Assembly (NCBI GenBank): GCA_902573905.1 | Contig: CACGLL010000001.1 | Coordinates: 1 to 64,000, forward strand | Length of the DNA: 64,000 nucleotides | Source: an uncultured Pelagibacteraceae bacterium | GTDB taxonomy: Bacteria > Pseudomonadota > Alphaproteobacteria > Pelagibacterales > Pelagibacteraceae | Direction: 5' to 3' | Shown: positions 11,094 through 23,119 of the stretch, piece by piece | Numbering within the stretch: position 1 is the first letter of the stretch | How the letters are laid out: each line of letters begins with the position of its first letter | Notes under the pieces: generated by a model | Databases searched by the model: none | Seen by the model: only the letters and a program-made list of their open reading frames with translations | What the model was told of the DNA's origin: nothing | Program-made: the position numbers and the translations under genes

Positions 11094-12645
11094 AAAAAAA
11101 CTATTTCATTTTGACTATTTAATTTTTTTAATAATAATTAATTCCATAGTTTTCACTTTTTACACAGGTTTTAGAGGTGTCTACCCAATTGATAGTTTTA
11201 TAATTTTTGACTCAGGATTTAAAGTTCTTAATGGAATTCATCCATTTAAAGACTATTGGACTATAACAGGCCCGTTACTAGATTATCTTCAGTCTATTTT
11301 TTTTTATTTATTCGATGTAAATTGGTTTAGTTATGTATTGCATGCTGGATTTATAAACTGTCTTGTTTCATTAAGTTTATTTTACTTTTTATTGAAAATT
11401 GGGGTTGAAAAAAAATACTCATTTTTTTATGCACTAAGTATATCTATACTTGCATATCCAAGCGCTGGAACACCTTTCGTAGATCATCACGCAGTTCTCC
11501 TGACTTTTATTGCTTTGCTTTTTTTTTTACTAGGAATAAAAAAAGATAAAAAAGTATTCTGGATTTTATCTGGTTTTTTTTTAGTATTTTCATTCTTTTC
11601 AAAACAAGTGCCTTCAGCATACGTTGGAATATTTTTTACCGTAATTTTAATTTTTAAACATTTTTTAAAAAATAAAACTAAAAATTATTTTTATTTTTTT
11701 TATAGTGGAATAACAGGGGTTTTTTTATTTTTAGGTTTTTTTTTCATTAACGGAATACCGCTTGAAAATTTTATAATTCAATATATTCTTTATCCTCTTA
11801 CGATAGGTGAAAATAGAGTTGAAAGTTATGTCTATAACTTAAAAAATACGATTTTAGACTTCAAATTTATTTATATTTCAATTTTACCTTTAATAATTAT
11901 ATTTCTTAATAAAAGTTTAAAAAAAAATATTTTTAATAATAAAGATGAATTATTATTTTTGGTAATTTTTATAATTTCAGTATTAATATTTATTTATAAT
12001 CAAACAATTACTAAAAATCAGATATTAATCTTTTTTTTAATACCGTTTTGTTTGGGTGTTTCTCATTATATTTTAATGAAGAAATTCAATAAAAATCAAA
12101 CTATTTATCTTCTACTAATTTTATTAGTGATAACAACCTCCAAATATCATTTTAGATACAATGAAAATAAAAAATTTATGGAGTTAGAAAATATAAATTT
12201 AAGCGGAGCTGTTGACGCCAAACTTCTTGACAAAAAGTTGTCTGGCTTGAAATGGATTACAAAAAAATACTTCAATAATCCTCAATTCGAAATAAATAAA
12301 CTTATAGAAATTAAAAAAATTATGACAAATGATAAAAATAATAAAATTCTTGTTAGCGATCATCAGGTTTTACCAGCTTTGATAGATAACAAAAATTTTG
12401 CTCCAAATAAATGGTTTGATCCCTTAAGTATACCTGGTAAAAAAAATAAATATTTTCAAACATATCAAAACTTCTTTTTATTAAAGTTAAAGGAGCAAAA
12501 TATTGTTAATGTATATGTAGTTGAAAGAGATAAATTAGAAATTTTTCAAACTATTTTTATAGACCACCAATGTTTCAAAAAAAATGTAATAAATGAAATG
12601 GGAATAATGCTTAATATTACTAATTGTTTGAATAAATCGTTATGA
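11059..12645 (+). CDS. multi-pass membrane protein, GT-C glycosyltransferase-like
   Basis: A 528-residue membrane protein with roughly ten hydrophobic helices and a soluble C-terminal third. The first extramembrane loop ([16 protein letters not shown] and the [13 protein letters not shown] segment) resembles the luminal or periplasmic loop of polyprenol-phosphate-sugar transferases of the GT-C fold. Substrate and exact family are not recognisable. The ATG at 11059 overlaps mdh by 35 bases; a TTG at 11086 would reduce this to 8. The end overlaps the FkbM gene in ATGA. It is very AT-rich and belongs to the insertion between mdh and sucC. Confidence 0.72.
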   Translation: MQQKKLIKILNKKKLFHFDYLIFLIIINSIVFTFYTGFRGVYPIDSFIIFDSGFKVLNGIHPFKDYWTITGPLLDYLQSIFFYLFDVNWFSYVLHAGFINCLVSLSLFYFLLKIGVEKKYSFFYALSISILAYPSAGTPFVDHHAVLLTFIALLFFLLGIKKDKKVFWILSGFFLVFSFFSKQVPSAYVGIFFTVILIFKHFLKNKTKNYFYFFYSGITGVFLFLGFFFINGIPLENFIIQYILYPLTIGENRVESYVYNLKNTILDFKFIYISILPLIIIFLNKSLKKNIFNNKDELLFLVIFIISVLIFIYNQTITKNQILIFFLIPFCLGVSHYILMKKFNKNQTIYLLLILLVITTSKYHFRYNENKKFMELENINLSGAVDAKLLDKKLSGLKWITKKYFNNPQFEINKLIEIKKIMTNDKNNKILVSDHQVLPALIDNKNFAPNKWFDPLSIPGKKNKYFQTYQNFFLLKLKEQNIVNVYVVERDKLEIFQTIFIDHQCFKKNVINEMGIMLNITNCLNKSL

Positions 12646-13352
12646 AATTTTTAAAATCAATTGCAATTATTTTTTTTAATTTTATAGATAATTATATTCA
12701 TCAAAAGAGAATATTATATTTTCTTAAAAAAAATAAAGTTTCTTTACAGACATTTATAGATGTTGGTGCTCACAAAGGATCATACACAGATTTTTTAAGA
12801 AATAATTTTAAAATCAAAAAGGCATATCTATTTGAGCCTCAAAAAAAAATATTTATGCATATTAAAAAAAAATATAAAAATAATAGGAACATACAAACGT
12901 ATGATAGCGCTGTATCTGATAAAAACCAGTATAAAAAAATTTTTATTAATAAGCATGATTTAACATCTTCGCTAACAAAAATGAACACTAGCAACGTATA
13001 CCTGAATCTAAAAGCACGATTATTTGGTGGAAATATTTACGATATGGTCACAGAGGAATATAATGTAAAGACGTTAAAATTATTTGAGTTTATAAAACAA
13101 AAAAAAATTAAGAATGTTGATTTAATAAAAATAGATACAGAAGGTCATGAGCTTAGTGTACTTAAAGGTTTAGGAAAAAAAATTAAAAACATTAAAATAA
13201 TTTTAATAGAGTTTCACAATAATAAAATTTACATTAATTATGACAGTTACAAAATTCATAGATACTTAATTAAAAATAAATTTACTTTAAAAAAGAAAAT
13301 TAAATTTCCATTTACAGAATGGGAGGATAGAATTTATTTTAATAAGAATTAA
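12642..13352 (+). CDS. FkbM-family methyltransferase
   Basis: SAM-dependent methyltransferase of 236 residues. Seen are the SAM-site motif FIDVGAHKGSYTDFL (about 38-52), the acidic YLFEPQ strand end, and the FkbM hallmark DLIKIDTEGHELSVLKG near residues 162-178. Family members O-methylate sugars and polyketides. Here it is translationally coupled (ATGA) to the GT-C-like protein, which suggests a surface glycan or lipid-linked sugar as substrate, but that is inference. It ends convergently against the next gene with a 4-base overlap. Confidence 0.82.
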   Translation: MKFLKSIAIIFFNFIDNYIHQKRILYFLKKNKVSLQTFIDVGAHKGSYTDFLRNNFKIKKAYLFEPQKKIFMHIKKKYKNNRNIQTYDSAVSDKNQYKKIFINKHDLTSSLTKMNTSNVYLNLKARLFGGNIYDMVTEEYNVKTLKLFEFIKQKKIKNVDLIKIDTEGHELSVLKGLGKKIKNIKIILIEFHNNKIYINYDSYKIHRYLIKNKFTLKKKIKFPFTEWEDRIYFNKN

Positions 13353-13615
13353 TAGCCAGCATCTTTAATTTCTTTAGAAATTTTTCGAAAAAATGTACTT
13401 ATAAGAGCCGCATCTTCTTTTTCTAAAATATTATCTTTTTCTAATGAACTTTTAATTTCTTCCCTTACTTTTTCTTTCAACAAATTAACTTTTTCTTTTG
13501 AAGAAATTTCGTAAACTTTATCTTCAATATTACCTATCAAACTTCCAAAAGTAAGTTTAAAAGAAATTATTAAACATAAAAAAATAAATAATGTTTTATA
13601 AACAAATATTCTCAT
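13349..13615 (-). CDS. small exported or anchored hypothetical protein
   Basis: An 88-residue protein I do not recognise. Residues 1-24 form a hydrophobic segment after a short basic start (signal peptide or membrane anchor, possibly cleaved after TFG). The rest is charged and probably helical, rich in Lys, Glu and Ser. It lies 5 bases downstream of the larger membrane protein on the same strand, probably co-transcribed, and overlaps the FkbM gene end by 4 bases. Coding is supported by the tight spacing and signal-like start, not by homology. Confidence 0.55.
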   Translation of the reverse strand: MRIFVYKTLFIFLCLIISFKLTFGSLIGNIEDKVYEISSKEKVNLLKEKVREEIKSSLEKDNILEKEDAALISTFFRKISKEIKDAGY

Positions 13616-13620
13616 TGGAA

Positions 13621-15279
13621 CTATTTTTTTTCAAAAATTTCATTAAGAATTATATTACCTCTTTTTAAAGTGAAAACTCTATAATAATTATTTGATATGA
13701 AGTATTTTTTTTCAAAAACTGGATTTTTATCATAAATATAATTTGTAAACACAAACTGCTGATCCAGATCAACGGTTCCAGCTATAGAAAATAAATCAAT
13801 ATCTGATTTATCTAAGATTAAATATGTATATTGCAATGGAGAAAAACTAGCTACGCGAACTTCAATTTTTTCTGATTGATTATTTTTTTTGGTAAGAAAT
13901 TTTAATGCCTCCTTATTTCCTAATCCCCAATAGTCAATTTCAAATGTTTCATTAGCCTTTTTTTCTGCCAAAATATTAAAAAAAATATTTTGATATGGAT
14001 GATATTTTATTAAATTAAATATATTAATTATAATTAAAGTAGCACATAATGAAACAGTAATAATCTTTTTTTTGTGTAGTAAATCTATTTTGCTAATAAC
14101 CATAAAACTTATAGCTAAAAAATAAATTAAGCTCGGATAAATAAAGTATAAATGTCTCCAACCACTATAAAGAGTTGATTCTAAAACTATCACTAAAAAA
14201 ATTGGTATTATAAAAAAAAATAAAATAAAGAAATCTTTTTTCTGATTTATATTCGACCATAATTTATTTTTTTCAGATAAGTTTAAAAAATTAGTAAAAA
14301 AACTTTTTCCTATTTTAAAAAAACCTCCGATGATAAAAAATAACATCAATATTGGCGTTGTTACCATTATTAAAACAGGAATATAATGCCAAGGTAAGTT
14401 TGAGCCTCTATAAAATTTTCCTAAATAAAAAACTTCTCCTGGCCAATTGTAATTTGCAAATGATTTAATTGTAAATATAAATTTATTTATAGGATCATCC
14501 CATAGGAATGGCCAAAATATATAAACAATCAAAGGAAATGAAATCAACAATGCTAGTAAATAGTATATTTTTCTCTTTGTTATTTTCTTTTCCTCTAAAC
14601 AATCAAGCAAAAAGAAAATTAAAAAAAGTGAAAATAAAAATATTCCCATTATTCTAATATTAGTTGCTAAAGCGGAAAATAAAGAAAACAGTAGTAAGTT
14701 TTTGTAATTTAAACTTTCGAAGCTTTTATGAGCAAAGTATAAAGAGATTACAGTTAATGACATAAAGACTATGTCTTTACAATTATAGAAAGCCTCTGCA
14801 AAAATTCTTGGTGACGATATATAAAAGAAAGTTACAAGTAATGAAAATAATTCGTTTTTGAACCTGTTATTAATAATTTTGAAAAAAAAAATTGAAGATA
14901 AAAAAAATATTATAAATGTTAGCAAATGTTTTAAGTAAAAAGCATCTTGATCTTCTTTCACATTGAGAGACTCTTCTACGAAGGCTGAAAATGTATCAAA
15001 TAAAATTCCGTATTGAATTAAGTTGCCATCTTTTAGATAATCAGACCAATACATTTGATCAAATTTTTGTTTTAAGAAATTAATATTCTCAGTTTCACTT
15101 GAAAACATTTCAAGTATAGAGATGTACCAATAGTATCCTACACTTCTTTGAAACGGCTCATCATTTGAAATTCCAAAACTTTTGTGAATCGAAATGCCTA
15201 CAATAAAAAAAAATAAAAAAAATAAAAAAATAATGATTAAATCGAAATTTTCTTTTAAAAATTTTTTAACATAACTCAT
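13621..15279 (-). CDS. multi-pass membrane protein, GT39/PMT-like glycosyltransferase
   Basis: A 552-residue membrane protein with about eleven hydrophobic helices. After helix 1 comes an acidic loop with ISNDEPFQRSVGYYWY; the Asp-Glu pair in this first loop matches the catalytic region of dolichyl-phosphate-mannose-type (GT39) and ArnT-like GT-C enzymes. SPRIFAEAFYNCKDIVFM near residue 150 is also typical of that fold. Donor and acceptor are unknown. It is divergent from sucC with a gap of about 90 bases. Strongly AT-rich; member of the insertion between mdh and sucC. Confidence 0.75.
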   Translation of the reverse strand: MSYVKKFLKENFDLIIIFLFFLFFFIVGISIHKSFGISNDEPFQRSVGYYWYISILEMFSSETENINFLKQKFDQMYWSDYLKDGNLIQYGILFDTFSAFVEESLNVKEDQDAFYLKHLLTFIIFFLSSIFFFKIINNRFKNELFSLLVTFFYISSPRIFAEAFYNCKDIVFMSLTVISLYFAHKSFESLNYKNLLLFSLFSALATNIRIMGIFLFSLFLIFFLLDCLEEKKITKRKIYYLLALLISFPLIVYIFWPFLWDDPINKFIFTIKSFANYNWPGEVFYLGKFYRGSNLPWHYIPVLIMVTTPILMLFFIIGGFFKIGKSFFTNFLNLSEKNKLWSNINQKKDFFILFFFIIPIFLVIVLESTLYSGWRHLYFIYPSLIYFLAISFMVISKIDLLHKKKIITVSLCATLIIINIFNLIKYHPYQNIFFNILAEKKANETFEIDYWGLGNKEALKFLTKKNNQSEKIEVRVASFSPLQYTYLILDKSDIDLFSIAGTVDLDQQFVFTNYIYDKNPVFEKKYFISNNYYRVFTLKRGNIILNEIFEKK

Positions 15280-15372
15280 AACAATTTAATTTTTACATTA
15301 ACAATTAAGGTTAAATTTTTTTGGTTTCATCCTGTATTAATTTAGATTTTATGATACTAATAGCAACAAAAA

Positions 15373-16536
15373 ATGAATATTCACGAGCATCAAGCTAAAG
15401 AGATTTTAAATGAATTTGGAGCGCCGGTGTCAAAAGGCGTAGTTATTTTATCACCAGATGAAATTGAGCAAAAAATTGTAAATTTAAATAGCAAAAAATT
15501 TGTTCTTAAAGCCCAAATTCACGCTGGGGGAAGAGGGAAAGCTGGTGGTGTAAAATTGATAAAAAATACTAAAGACCTTATTAATGAGGCAAAAAAAATG
15601 TTTGGCAAAGTTTTGGTCACACACCAAACTGGTCCTGAAGGTAAGGAAGTTAAAAGACTTTATATTGAAGAAGCCTCAAGTATAGAAAAAGAATTTTATT
15701 TATCCTGTTTAGTAGATAGAGAAACTTCTAAAATTGCTTTTATAAGTAGCACAGAAGGTGGGATGGATATTGAAAAAGTAGCCTCAGAAAACCCAGAAAA
15801 AATAATTACTAATAAAATAGATTTAAAAAAAGATGGTCCTGAGGAAAAAGAAATAGATAAAATAATTTCAATTTTTAAATTTAATAACGAGCAAAAAAAA
15901 ATTGCGTCAAATTTAGTAAAATCACTTTACCAAATAATCGTTTCAAAAGATGCAAGTCTTATTGAAATAAATCCTTTGATAATAACCAAATCAAAAAAAA
16001 TAATTTGCTTAGATGCAAAAATGAATTTTGATGACAACGCTATTTTTAGACATCCTGAAATTTTAAAACTTAGAGATCTTAATGAAGAAGATCCTGCTGA
16101 AATTGAAGCAAGCAAATATGACTTAGCTTATATTAAATTAAATGGATCGATAGGTTGTATGGTTAATGGAGCAGGATTAGCTATGGCTACAATGGACATA
16201 ATTAAGCTCTACGGGGAGGAACCAGCTAATTTTTTAGATGTTGGAGGCGGTGCTTCAAAAGAAAAAGTATCAGCAGCCTTTAAACTAATTCTTTCTGACA
16301 AAAATGTTAAAGGAATATTAATAAATATTTTTGGAGGCATCATGCGATGCGATATACTTGCACAAGGAGTCGTTGATGCTGCAAAAGAAATAAATCTTTC
16401 TGTGCCTCTTGTTGTAAGGTTAGCTGGAACTAACTTTAAAGAGGGAAAAGAAATACTAGATAAATCAAACTTGAAAATTTTATCAGCCTCAGATTTAAAT
16501 GATGCGGCTAAAAAAATAGTAGGGGCTATAAAATAG
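15373..16536 (+). CDS. sucC: succinyl-CoA synthetase beta subunit
   Basis: ATP-grasp subunit that, with SucD, converts succinyl-CoA to succinate with ATP or GTP formation. The 387 residues start with [26 protein letters not shown] forms the nucleotide site, LIEINPLI carries the metal-binding residues, and the C-terminal half has [13 protein letters not shown] and [15 protein letters not shown]. It begins 93 bases from the divergent membrane gene; that gap holds a TATGAT hexamer at 15350-15355 but no convincing -35. sucD follows after one base. Confidence 0.97.
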   Translation: MNIHEHQAKEILNEFGAPVSKGVVILSPDEIEQKIVNLNSKKFVLKAQIHAGGRGKAGGVKLIKNTKDLINEAKKMFGKVLVTHQTGPEGKEVKRLYIEEASSIEKEFYLSCLVDRETSKIAFISSTEGGMDIEKVASENPEKIITNKIDLKKDGPEEKEIDKIISIFKFNNEQKKIASNLVKSLYQIIVSKDASLIEINPLIITKSKKIICLDAKMNFDDNAIFRHPEILKLRDLNEEDPAEIEASKYDLAYIKLNGSIGCMVNGAGLAMATMDIIKLYGEEPANFLDVGGGASKEKVSAAFKLILSDKNVKGILINIFGGIMRCDILAQGVVDAAKEINLSVPLVVRLAGTNFKEGKEILDKSNLKILSASDLNDAAKKIVGAIK

Positions 16537-16537
16537 A

Positions 16538-17413
16538 ATGCCGGTTTTAATCGATAAAAACACAAAAGTTATTTGCCAAGGATTTACAGGAACCCATGGA
16601 ACATTTCATTCTGAACAAGCTTTAAATTACGGAACAAAGCTAGTTGGAGGAGTAACACCAAAAAAAGGGGGACAAGAACACCTTGGTTTACCGGTCTTTG
16701 ATACAGTTCAAGAAGCAAAAGATAAAACATCTGCTGATGCTACGATGATATATGTTCCGCCAAAATTTGCTGGTGCTGCAATAATAGAAGCGATAGAAGC
16801 AAAAATAGAATTAATTGTATGCATCACTGAGGGCATTCCGGTCTTAGATATGCTTAAAGTAAAACAAGTTTTAAACAAAAGCTCATCAAGACTAATCGGA
16901 CCTAATTGTCCGGGAATAATAACTCCTGATGAATGTAAAATTGGAATAATGCCTGGCAACATCCACAAAAAAGGGACAGTAGGTATTGTCTCAAGGTCAG
17001 GTACTCTTACTTATGAAGCTGTAGCGCAAACTTCGGCGAACGGAATGGGTCAGTCAACTTGTATAGGTATTGGTGGTGATCCAATTAACGGAACAAACTT
17101 TATAGACTGCTTAGAACTTTTTTTAAAAGATGATGAGACTAAATCAATAGTTATGATAGGAGAAATAGGAGGATCTGCAGAGGAAGAAGCAGCAGATTTT
17201 CTTAAAAGAGAAAAAATTAAAAAGCCAATGGTTGGTTTTATTGCTGGTTTAACAGCACCACCTGGAAGAAGAATGGGACATGCTGGTGCAATTATTTCTG
17301 GAGGCAAAGGAGGAGCAGAAGATAAAATTGAAACAATGAAATCAGCTGGTATTACAATTTCTAAATCACCCGCCGATATTGGAAAAACACTACACCAAAA
17401 ACTTAATGGTTGA
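16538..17413 (+). CDS. sucD: succinyl-CoA synthetase alpha subunit
   Basis: CoA-binding, phosphorylated subunit of succinyl-CoA synthetase. The 291 residues show the CoA-site [24 protein letters not shown], and the active-site His near residue 248 in [17 protein letters not shown], which is transiently phosphorylated. Start and length agree with the family. It sits one base after sucC and 31 bases before sucA. Confidence 0.97.
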   Translation: MPVLIDKNTKVICQGFTGTHGTFHSEQALNYGTKLVGGVTPKKGGQEHLGLPVFDTVQEAKDKTSADATMIYVPPKFAGAAIIEAIEAKIELIVCITEGIPVLDMLKVKQVLNKSSSRLIGPNCPGIITPDECKIGIMPGNIHKKGTVGIVSRSGTLTYEAVAQTSANGMGQSTCIGIGGDPINGTNFIDCLELFLKDDETKSIVMIGEIGGSAEEEAADFLKREKIKKPMVGFIAGLTAPPGRRMGHAGAIISGGKGGAEDKIETMKSAGITISKSPADIGKTLHQKLNG

Positions 17414-17444
17414 TTTTTTATAGTTTATGTTACAATAAATTTTA

Positions 17445-20339
17445 ATGTCTTCTTCAAACGACAATACAATTTATAAAAAAACTTCATTTCTTGCAGGAAT
17501 GAACTCAGAATTTATTAATGAGTTTTATGCTGATTATATTTCTGATCCAAAATCATTACCTGAAAGCTGGAAAATTTTTTTTGATGGGCTAAGTGATGAT
17601 GAGAAACTTGTTTTCAATGATCTAAGAGGACCAACCTGGTCACCAGAAAAAAAGTTTAAAAAACTTGAAGAAGTCATAGAAGATAAAAAAGAATTAGTAA
17701 AAGAAAACATCAACACAGATTCAAAATCTGCTAAACAGGCATCAAAAGACTCTGTTCGAGCAATTATGTTAATTAGAGCCTATAGAATTAGAGGTCATCT
17801 AATCGCAAATTTAGACCCACTCTCAATACAAAAAAAAGAAGAACATCCTGAACTTAAACCAGAGTCATATGGTTTTACAAAAAGTGATTACAAAAGAAAA
17901 ATTTTTTTAGACGGTGTTTTAGGACTTCAGTATGCCAACTTAAATCAAATTTTGGATATTTTAAAAAGAACTTATTGCTCGACGATTGGATATGAATTTA
18001 TGCATATGGGAGATCCGGATGAAAAAGCATGGATAAGAGATAGAATAGAAGGACCAGAAAAAGATATTACCTTTACAGAAAATGGAAAAAAAGCAATTTT
18101 AAATAAAATTATTCAGGCTGAGGGATTTGAAAAATATTTGCATGTTAAATTTGTTGGTACAAAAAGATTCGGATTAGATGGAGGTGAAGCTCTTATACCT
18201 GCGCTAGAGCAAATAATTAAAAGAGGGGGAAATCTTGGAGCAAAAGAAATTAAAATTGGAATGCCTCACAGAGGAAGATTAAATGTATTGGCAAATGTTA
18301 TGGGAAAATCTTATAGAGCTATATTTAGTGAATTTTTTGGAAAAACGGTTTCTTCTAAAAAAGACTTTGAAGGAGATGTAAAGTATCATTTAGGCGCCTC
18401 CTCAAACCGAGACTTTGATGGAAATATTGTTCATATCAGCTTAACAGATAATCCATCTCACTTGGAAGCTGTTAATCCAGTAGTGCTTGGTCAAGTTAGA
18501 GCAAAACAATTTTTCCATAAAGATAAGGAAAGAAAAAAAGTTATTCCCGTTTTAATGCATGGTGATGCTGCGTTTGCAGGACAAGGTATTGTTGCTGAAT
18601 GTTTTGCAATGTCTGGATTACCAGGCCACAATATTGGAGGAACAATCCATATCATTGTAAATAATCAGATTGGATTTACAACAGCTCCACGATTTGCAAG
18701 ATCTTCGCCATACCCATCTGATGTCGCAAAAATCGCTCAAGCTCCAATTTTTCATGTCAATGGAGATGATCCAGAAGCAGTGGTTCACTGCGCTAAGGTA
18801 GCAACAGAGTACAGGCAAAAATTTAAAAGAGATGTTGTGATAGACATGGTTTGTTATAGAAGATTTGGACATAATGAAGGAGACGAACCGTCATTTACAC
18901 AACCGTTAATGTATAAAAAAATTAAGTCACATCCATCTACACTTACTTTATATGGTCAAAAACTAAGTAAAGAAGGACTTACCTCGGATAACGAATTACA
19001 AAAAAATAAAACTAATTTTAAAAAATGGTTAGAAAACGAGTTTGAAAAATCTAAAAGCTATAAATCTGATTTAAAATGGTTTGATGGTGTATGGTCAAGA
19101 TTTAAGCCAGGTTTAGGTAAAGATAAAAGAGGAGCAAGTGGCGTTGAAAGCAAATTATTAAAAGCTGTTGGAAAAAAAATTTCTACAATTCCTGCCGGTT
19201 TTTCTGTTCACAAAACTTTAAAAAAAATATTTGATTTAAGAAATCAATCAATAGAGAGAGAGAGTAGTATAGATTGGGCTACAGCCGAAAGTCTTGCATT
19301 TGGAACACTACTAGCCGAGGGCTTTTCAGTAAGACTATCAGGGCAGGACTCAGGAAGAGGAACTTTTAGTCAAAGACATGCTTTTCTAAGAAATCAAGAT
19401 AATCATCAAAGATACATACCATTGAACAACATTAAAGTTGGACAAAAGAATTTTGAAGTAATAGATAGTTTGCTTTCAGAATTTGCAGTATTAGGTTTTG
19501 AGTTTGGATACTCGCTTTCTGAACCTGAAACCCTAGTTTTATGGGAAGCACAATTTGGAGACTTTGCTAATGGAGCTCAGATAATTATAGATCAATTTAT
19601 CTCTTCAGGTGAGTCGAAATGGGGAAGAGCTAGTGGTTTAGTAATGCTCCTTCCACATGGTTATGAAGGACAAGGACCCGAGCATTCTTCTGCAAGGTTA
19701 GAAAGATTCTTACAGTTGTGTGCCGGTGAAAATATGCAAGTTGTAAATTGTACTACACCAGCAAACTATTTTCATGTTTTAAGACGTCAAATGCACAGAG
19801 AATTTAGAAAACCTCTAATAGTAATGACACCAAAATCTTTATTGAGACACAAAAGATGTATATCAAATTTATCAGATTTCTCTAAAAAAAGTACGTTCCA
19901 TAGAGTTTTAGAAGACGATGCTTATTCAAAGGTAAATAATTTATTAGAGCTTAAAAAAAGAGATGAAAAAATTGAAAAAGTTGTGATGTGCTCTGGAAAA
20001 ATTTATTATGATTTACTTGAAGCAAGAGAAAAAATGAAAAATGATAGAGTTACTTTTGTTAGAATAGAGCAGTTGTATCCTTTTCCTGCTAAAACTTTAG
20101 CCAACATCTTAAAAAGATACAATAAATCAGAATTTATTTGGTGCCAGGAAGAACCAAAAAATATGGGTGCCTGGAATACTGTAAGAAATTATATAGATAG
20201 AACTTTGGAAATGATTAATCTTGGTGATAAATCAGTAAAATATGTAGGCAGAAACGCTTCTTCTTCTACAGCGACAGGAAACCTCAATAAACATCTTGCA
20301 CAACAAAAAGAAATATTAGAAAAGATATTAAAAGACTAA
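17445..20339 (+). CDS. sucA: 2-oxoglutarate dehydrogenase E1 component
   Basis: Thiamine-diphosphate enzyme that decarboxylates 2-oxoglutarate and acylates the SucB lipoyl group. The 964 residues contain the N-terminal SucB-docking region ([17 protein letters not shown]), [14 protein letters not shown], the ThDP/Mg motif starting [17 protein letters not shown], and the transketolase-like second half with [14 protein letters not shown]. Length is normal. The stop overlaps the sucB start (TAATG), so E1 and E2 are coupled. Confidence 0.97.
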   Translation: MSSSNDNTIYKKTSFLAGMNSEFINEFYADYISDPKSLPESWKIFFDGLSDDEKLVFNDLRGPTWSPEKKFKKLEEVIEDKKELVKENINTDSKSAKQASKDSVRAIMLIRAYRIRGHLIANLDPLSIQKKEEHPELKPESYGFTKSDYKRKIFLDGVLGLQYANLNQILDILKRTYCSTIGYEFMHMGDPDEKAWIRDRIEGPEKDITFTENGKKAILNKIIQAEGFEKYLHVKFVGTKRFGLDGGEALIPALEQIIKRGGNLGAKEIKIGMPHRGRLNVLANVMGKSYRAIFSEFFGKTVSSKKDFEGDVKYHLGASSNRDFDGNIVHISLTDNPSHLEAVNPVVLGQVRAKQFFHKDKERKKVIPVLMHGDAAFAGQGIVAECFAMSGLPGHNIGGTIHIIVNNQIGFTTAPRFARSSPYPSDVAKIAQAPIFHVNGDDPEAVVHCAKVATEYRQKFKRDVVIDMVCYRRFGHNEGDEPSFTQPLMYKKIKSHPSTLTLYGQKLSKEGLTSDNELQKNKTNFKKWLENEFEKSKSYKSDLKWFDGVWSRFKPGLGKDKRGASGVESKLLKAVGKKISTIPAGFSVHKTLKKIFDLRNQSIERESSIDWATAESLAFGTLLAEGFSVRLSGQDSGRGTFSQRHAFLRNQDNHQRYIPLNNIKVGQKNFEVIDSLLSEFAVLGFEFGYSLSEPETLVLWEAQFGDFANGAQIIIDQFISSGESKWGRASGLVMLLPHGYEGQGPEHSSARLERFLQLCAGENMQVVNCTTPANYFHVLRRQMHREFRKPLIVMTPKSLLRHKRCISNLSDFSKKSTFHRVLEDDAYSKVNNLLELKKRDEKIEKVVMCSGKIYYDLLEAREKMKNDRVTFVRIEQLYPFPAKTLANILKRYNKSEFIWCQEEPKNMGAWNTVRNYIDRTLEMINLGDKSVKYVGRNASSSTATGNLNKHLAQQKEILEKILKD

Positions 20340-21682
20340 TGGCAGAAAAAATAACAGTTCCCACTCTTGGTGAATCAGTCACAGAGGCAACAGTATCGAA
20401 ATGGCTAAAAAATCAAGGAGAGAAAGTTGTAGCTGACGAACCCATTGTTGAACTTGAAACAGATAAAGTGAATGTTGAAGTGCCAGCACCAAGCAATGGA
20501 GTGTTAAGTAATATTGCAGTAAAAGAGGGTGAAACAGTCAATGTTGGATCTCTTCTTGGAACAATTAACGGAGGCACAAGTGCTCAAACAGCGGTAAAAG
20601 AGGTAAAAAAATATAGTCCTCCTCCTAAAAAAGAAAAAGAAAAAGAAATTAAAAAAGAGGTCAAACCAATTTTAGAGGAAATAAAAAAAACACCTCCAAT
20701 AAAAAAACCAGCGCCAGTTAAAAATATTGAAGTAACACAAGCTACCAAGGAAGAAGAACCTTTGATACTCGATCAAGTACATGAGGAGGTTTCAGTTAGT
20801 AAAAATATTTCTCAAAAACCACAAGAAGCAAGAATAGCTCCCTCTGCAAGAAAAATGGCAGTAGAATCAAATATAGATTTATCTAAAATTCAAGGTACAG
20901 GAAAAAATGGAACAATTTTAAAAGAAGATATTATGAGTTTAATGGGTTCCAAACCTTCTCCATCAGAAAGAAAAATTAAACACGGTCCTGAAGAGAGAAT
21001 TAAAATGACAAGGTTGAGACAAACAATTGCAAAAAGATTAAAAGAAGCTCAAGAAAATGCAGCAATGCTAACTACATTTAATGAAGTAGATATGAGTGAA
21101 GTCATTTCGATGAGAAGTCGATATAAAGATGAATTTTCAAATAAATACGGAGTAAAACTAGGTTTCATGTCTTTTTTTGTAAAAGCGTGCGTAATTGGTT
21201 TAAAAAATTATCCTTCGATCAATGCTGAAATACAAGGTAATGAAATAGTTTACAAAAATTATTATAATATAAGTATAGCCGTTGGAACTGACAAAGGCTT
21301 AGTGGTTCCTGTTTTAAGAGAGACTGATGAAATGTCTTTTGCAGATATTGAAAAAAATATTGGTGATCTTAGTCAAAAAGCAAGAGATGGAAAAATTACT
21401 ATCGAAGACTTACAAGGTGGAACTTTTACTATCACTAATGGAGGAATATATGGTTCTATGTTATCCACTCCAATTTTAAATCCACCTCAATCAGCAGTTC
21501 TTGGAATGCATAATATTTTACAAAGACCTGTTGTAGTTGATGGAAATGTTGAACCTAGGCCAGTGATGTATTTGGCATTATCTTATGATCATAGAATTAT
21601 TGATGGAAAAGAAGCAGTTTCGTTTTTAAAAATAGTAAAAGAGTGTCTAGAAAAACCTCAAAGACTTTTTCTTAACATATAA
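20339..21682 (+). CDS. sucB: dihydrolipoamide succinyltransferase (E2 of 2-oxoglutarate dehydrogenase)
   Basis: Core of the 2-oxoglutarate dehydrogenase complex. Domain order in 447 residues: one lipoyl domain (1-75, lipoyl Lys43 in ETDKVNVEV), a Lys/Pro/Glu-rich linker (about 85-160), the peripheral subunit-binding domain (about 164-198, with [15 protein letters not shown]), and the acyltransferase domain with [13 protein letters not shown] and the catalytic His near residue 419 in [12 protein letters not shown]. It overlaps sucA by one base and lies two bases before lpdA. A pyruvate-type E2 gene ends at 63448 in the same window. Confidence 0.97.
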   Translation: MAEKITVPTLGESVTEATVSKWLKNQGEKVVADEPIVELETDKVNVEVPAPSNGVLSNIAVKEGETVNVGSLLGTINGGTSAQTAVKEVKKYSPPPKKEKEKEIKKEVKPILEEIKKTPPIKKPAPVKNIEVTQATKEEEPLILDQVHEEVSVSKNISQKPQEARIAPSARKMAVESNIDLSKIQGTGKNGTILKEDIMSLMGSKPSPSERKIKHGPEERIKMTRLRQTIAKRLKEAQENAAMLTTFNEVDMSEVISMRSRYKDEFSNKYGVKLGFMSFFVKACVIGLKNYPSINAEIQGNEIVYKNYYNISIAVGTDKGLVVPVLRETDEMSFADIEKNIGDLSQKARDGKITIEDLQGGTFTITNGGIYGSMLSTPILNPPQSAVLGMHNILQRPVVVDGNVEPRPVMYLALSYDHRIIDGKEAVSFLKIVKECLEKPQRLFLNI

Positions 21683-21684
21683 TT

Positions 21685-23091
21685 ATGGAAAGTAATTTTG
21701 ATTTAGTTGTTATTGGCGGTGGTCCAGGTGGTTATGTCTGTGCAATAAGAGCTGCACAGCTAGGGTTAAATACAGCTTGTATAGAATCAAGAGGGGCCTT
21801 AGGTGGCACATGTTTAAATGTTGGATGCATACCATCTAAAAGCTTATTAAATTTGTCTGAAAATTTTCATAAAGCAAAAAAAGACTTTAATAAACAAGGT
21901 ATAGAAATTGGCGGAATTAAACTTAACATTGAAAAAATGATGTCTAATAAGAACAAATCTATTCAAGTATTAACTAAAGGAGTAGAGTTTTTATTTAAAA
22001 AAAACAAGGTTACATATTTTAAAGGCAAAGGTGTTCTTTTTTCTAAAAACGATATTGTAGTTTATGAAGATAATAACAAAAGAACTAACGTAAAATCTAA
22101 AAATATTGTTATAGCCACTGGATCAACTGTATCCTCATTACCTGGAATAGAAATAGATGAAAAAAATATTGTATCTTCTACTGGTGCCCTATCTTTTGAC
22201 AAAGTCCCTAAGAAACTTGCAGTTATCGGGGGAGGTTATATTGGCTTGGAAATGGGATCTGTCTGGTCAAGATTAGGCTCTGAAGTTACAGTTATAGAGT
22301 ATTTAGACTACATAACTCCTGGAATGGATAGAGAAGTTTCAAATGAATTTCAAAAAATTTTAACAAAACAAGGAATCAAGTTTAAGATGGGTTCAAAAGT
22401 CGAGTCAGTAAAAGATCAAAGGGGCTCAGTATCCATCTCATATACAAATGTTAAGAGTTCAAAAAAAGAGAAATTAGAAGTAGATAAAGTTTTGGTATCA
22501 GTAGGAAGAAAACCATATACTGAAGGATTAAATCTTTCAAAAGTTGGAATTAAAAAAGACAATAAAGGAAGAATAGAAGTTAATGATAAATTACAAACTT
22601 CAGTGCATAATATTTACGCTATAGGTGATGTTATCAAAGGACCAATGTTAGCACATAAAGCAGAGGAAGAAGGCATCGCTGTTGCAGAAATTTTAGCAGG
22701 TCAAGCAGGTCATGTTAATTACGATGTAATACCAGGTGTGATATATACATCGCCAGAAGTTGCTACTGTTGGAAAAACAGAAGAACAATTAAAAGAGGAA
22801 AACAAATCTTATAAGATTGGCAAATTTCCATTTCTCGCTAACTCTAGAGCCAAAGTAAACAATGAAACTGAAGGCTTTGTAAAAATACTCGCTGATAGTA
22901 AAACTGACAAAGTTCTAGGCGTCCACATCATTGGGCCTCACTGTGGAGATATGATTGCAGAGATGGCTTTAGCGATGGAATTTGGAGCAAGTTCAGAAGA
23001 TATTGCTAGAACGTGTCACGCTCATCCTACACATACAGAAGCAATTAAAGAAGCAGCTTTAGCTGTTGATAAAAGACCAATTCATTTTTAA
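21685..23091 (+). CDS. lpdA: dihydrolipoamide dehydrogenase (E3)
   Basis: Flavoprotein that reoxidises dihydrolipoamide on E2 and reduces NAD. The 468 residues have the FAD motif IGGGPGGYVCA (about 10-20), redox-active Cys43 and Cys48 in GGTCLNVGCIPSK, the NAD motif IGGGYIGLEMGS, and the C-terminal active-site His-Glu pair in HAHPTHTEA. Placement directly after sucAB indicates service to 2-oxoglutarate dehydrogenase, and possibly to pyruvate dehydrogenase as well. Confidence 0.97.
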   Translation: MESNFDLVVIGGGPGGYVCAIRAAQLGLNTACIESRGALGGTCLNVGCIPSKSLLNLSENFHKAKKDFNKQGIEIGGIKLNIEKMMSNKNKSIQVLTKGVEFLFKKNKVTYFKGKGVLFSKNDIVVYEDNNKRTNVKSKNIVIATGSTVSSLPGIEIDEKNIVSSTGALSFDKVPKKLAVIGGGYIGLEMGSVWSRLGSEVTVIEYLDYITPGMDREVSNEFQKILTKQGIKFKMGSKVESVKDQRGSVSISYTNVKSSKKEKLEVDKVLVSVGRKPYTEGLNLSKVGIKKDNKGRIEVNDKLQTSVHNIYAIGDVIKGPMLAHKAEEEGIAVAEILAGQAGHVNYDVIPGVIYTSPEVATVGKTEEQLKEENKSYKIGKFPFLANSRAKVNNETEGFVKILADSKTDKVLGVHIIGPHCGDMIAEMALAMEFGASSEDIARTCHAHPTHTEAIKEAALAVDKRPIHF

Positions 23092-23119
23092 AAAAGAAAA
23101 ATTCAACTACTATTAAAAT

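Noticed and set aside
15321-15355. Promoter for sucC
   Set aside because: TATGAT is present, but the best -35-like TTGGTT is 23 bases away; not strong enough to list.
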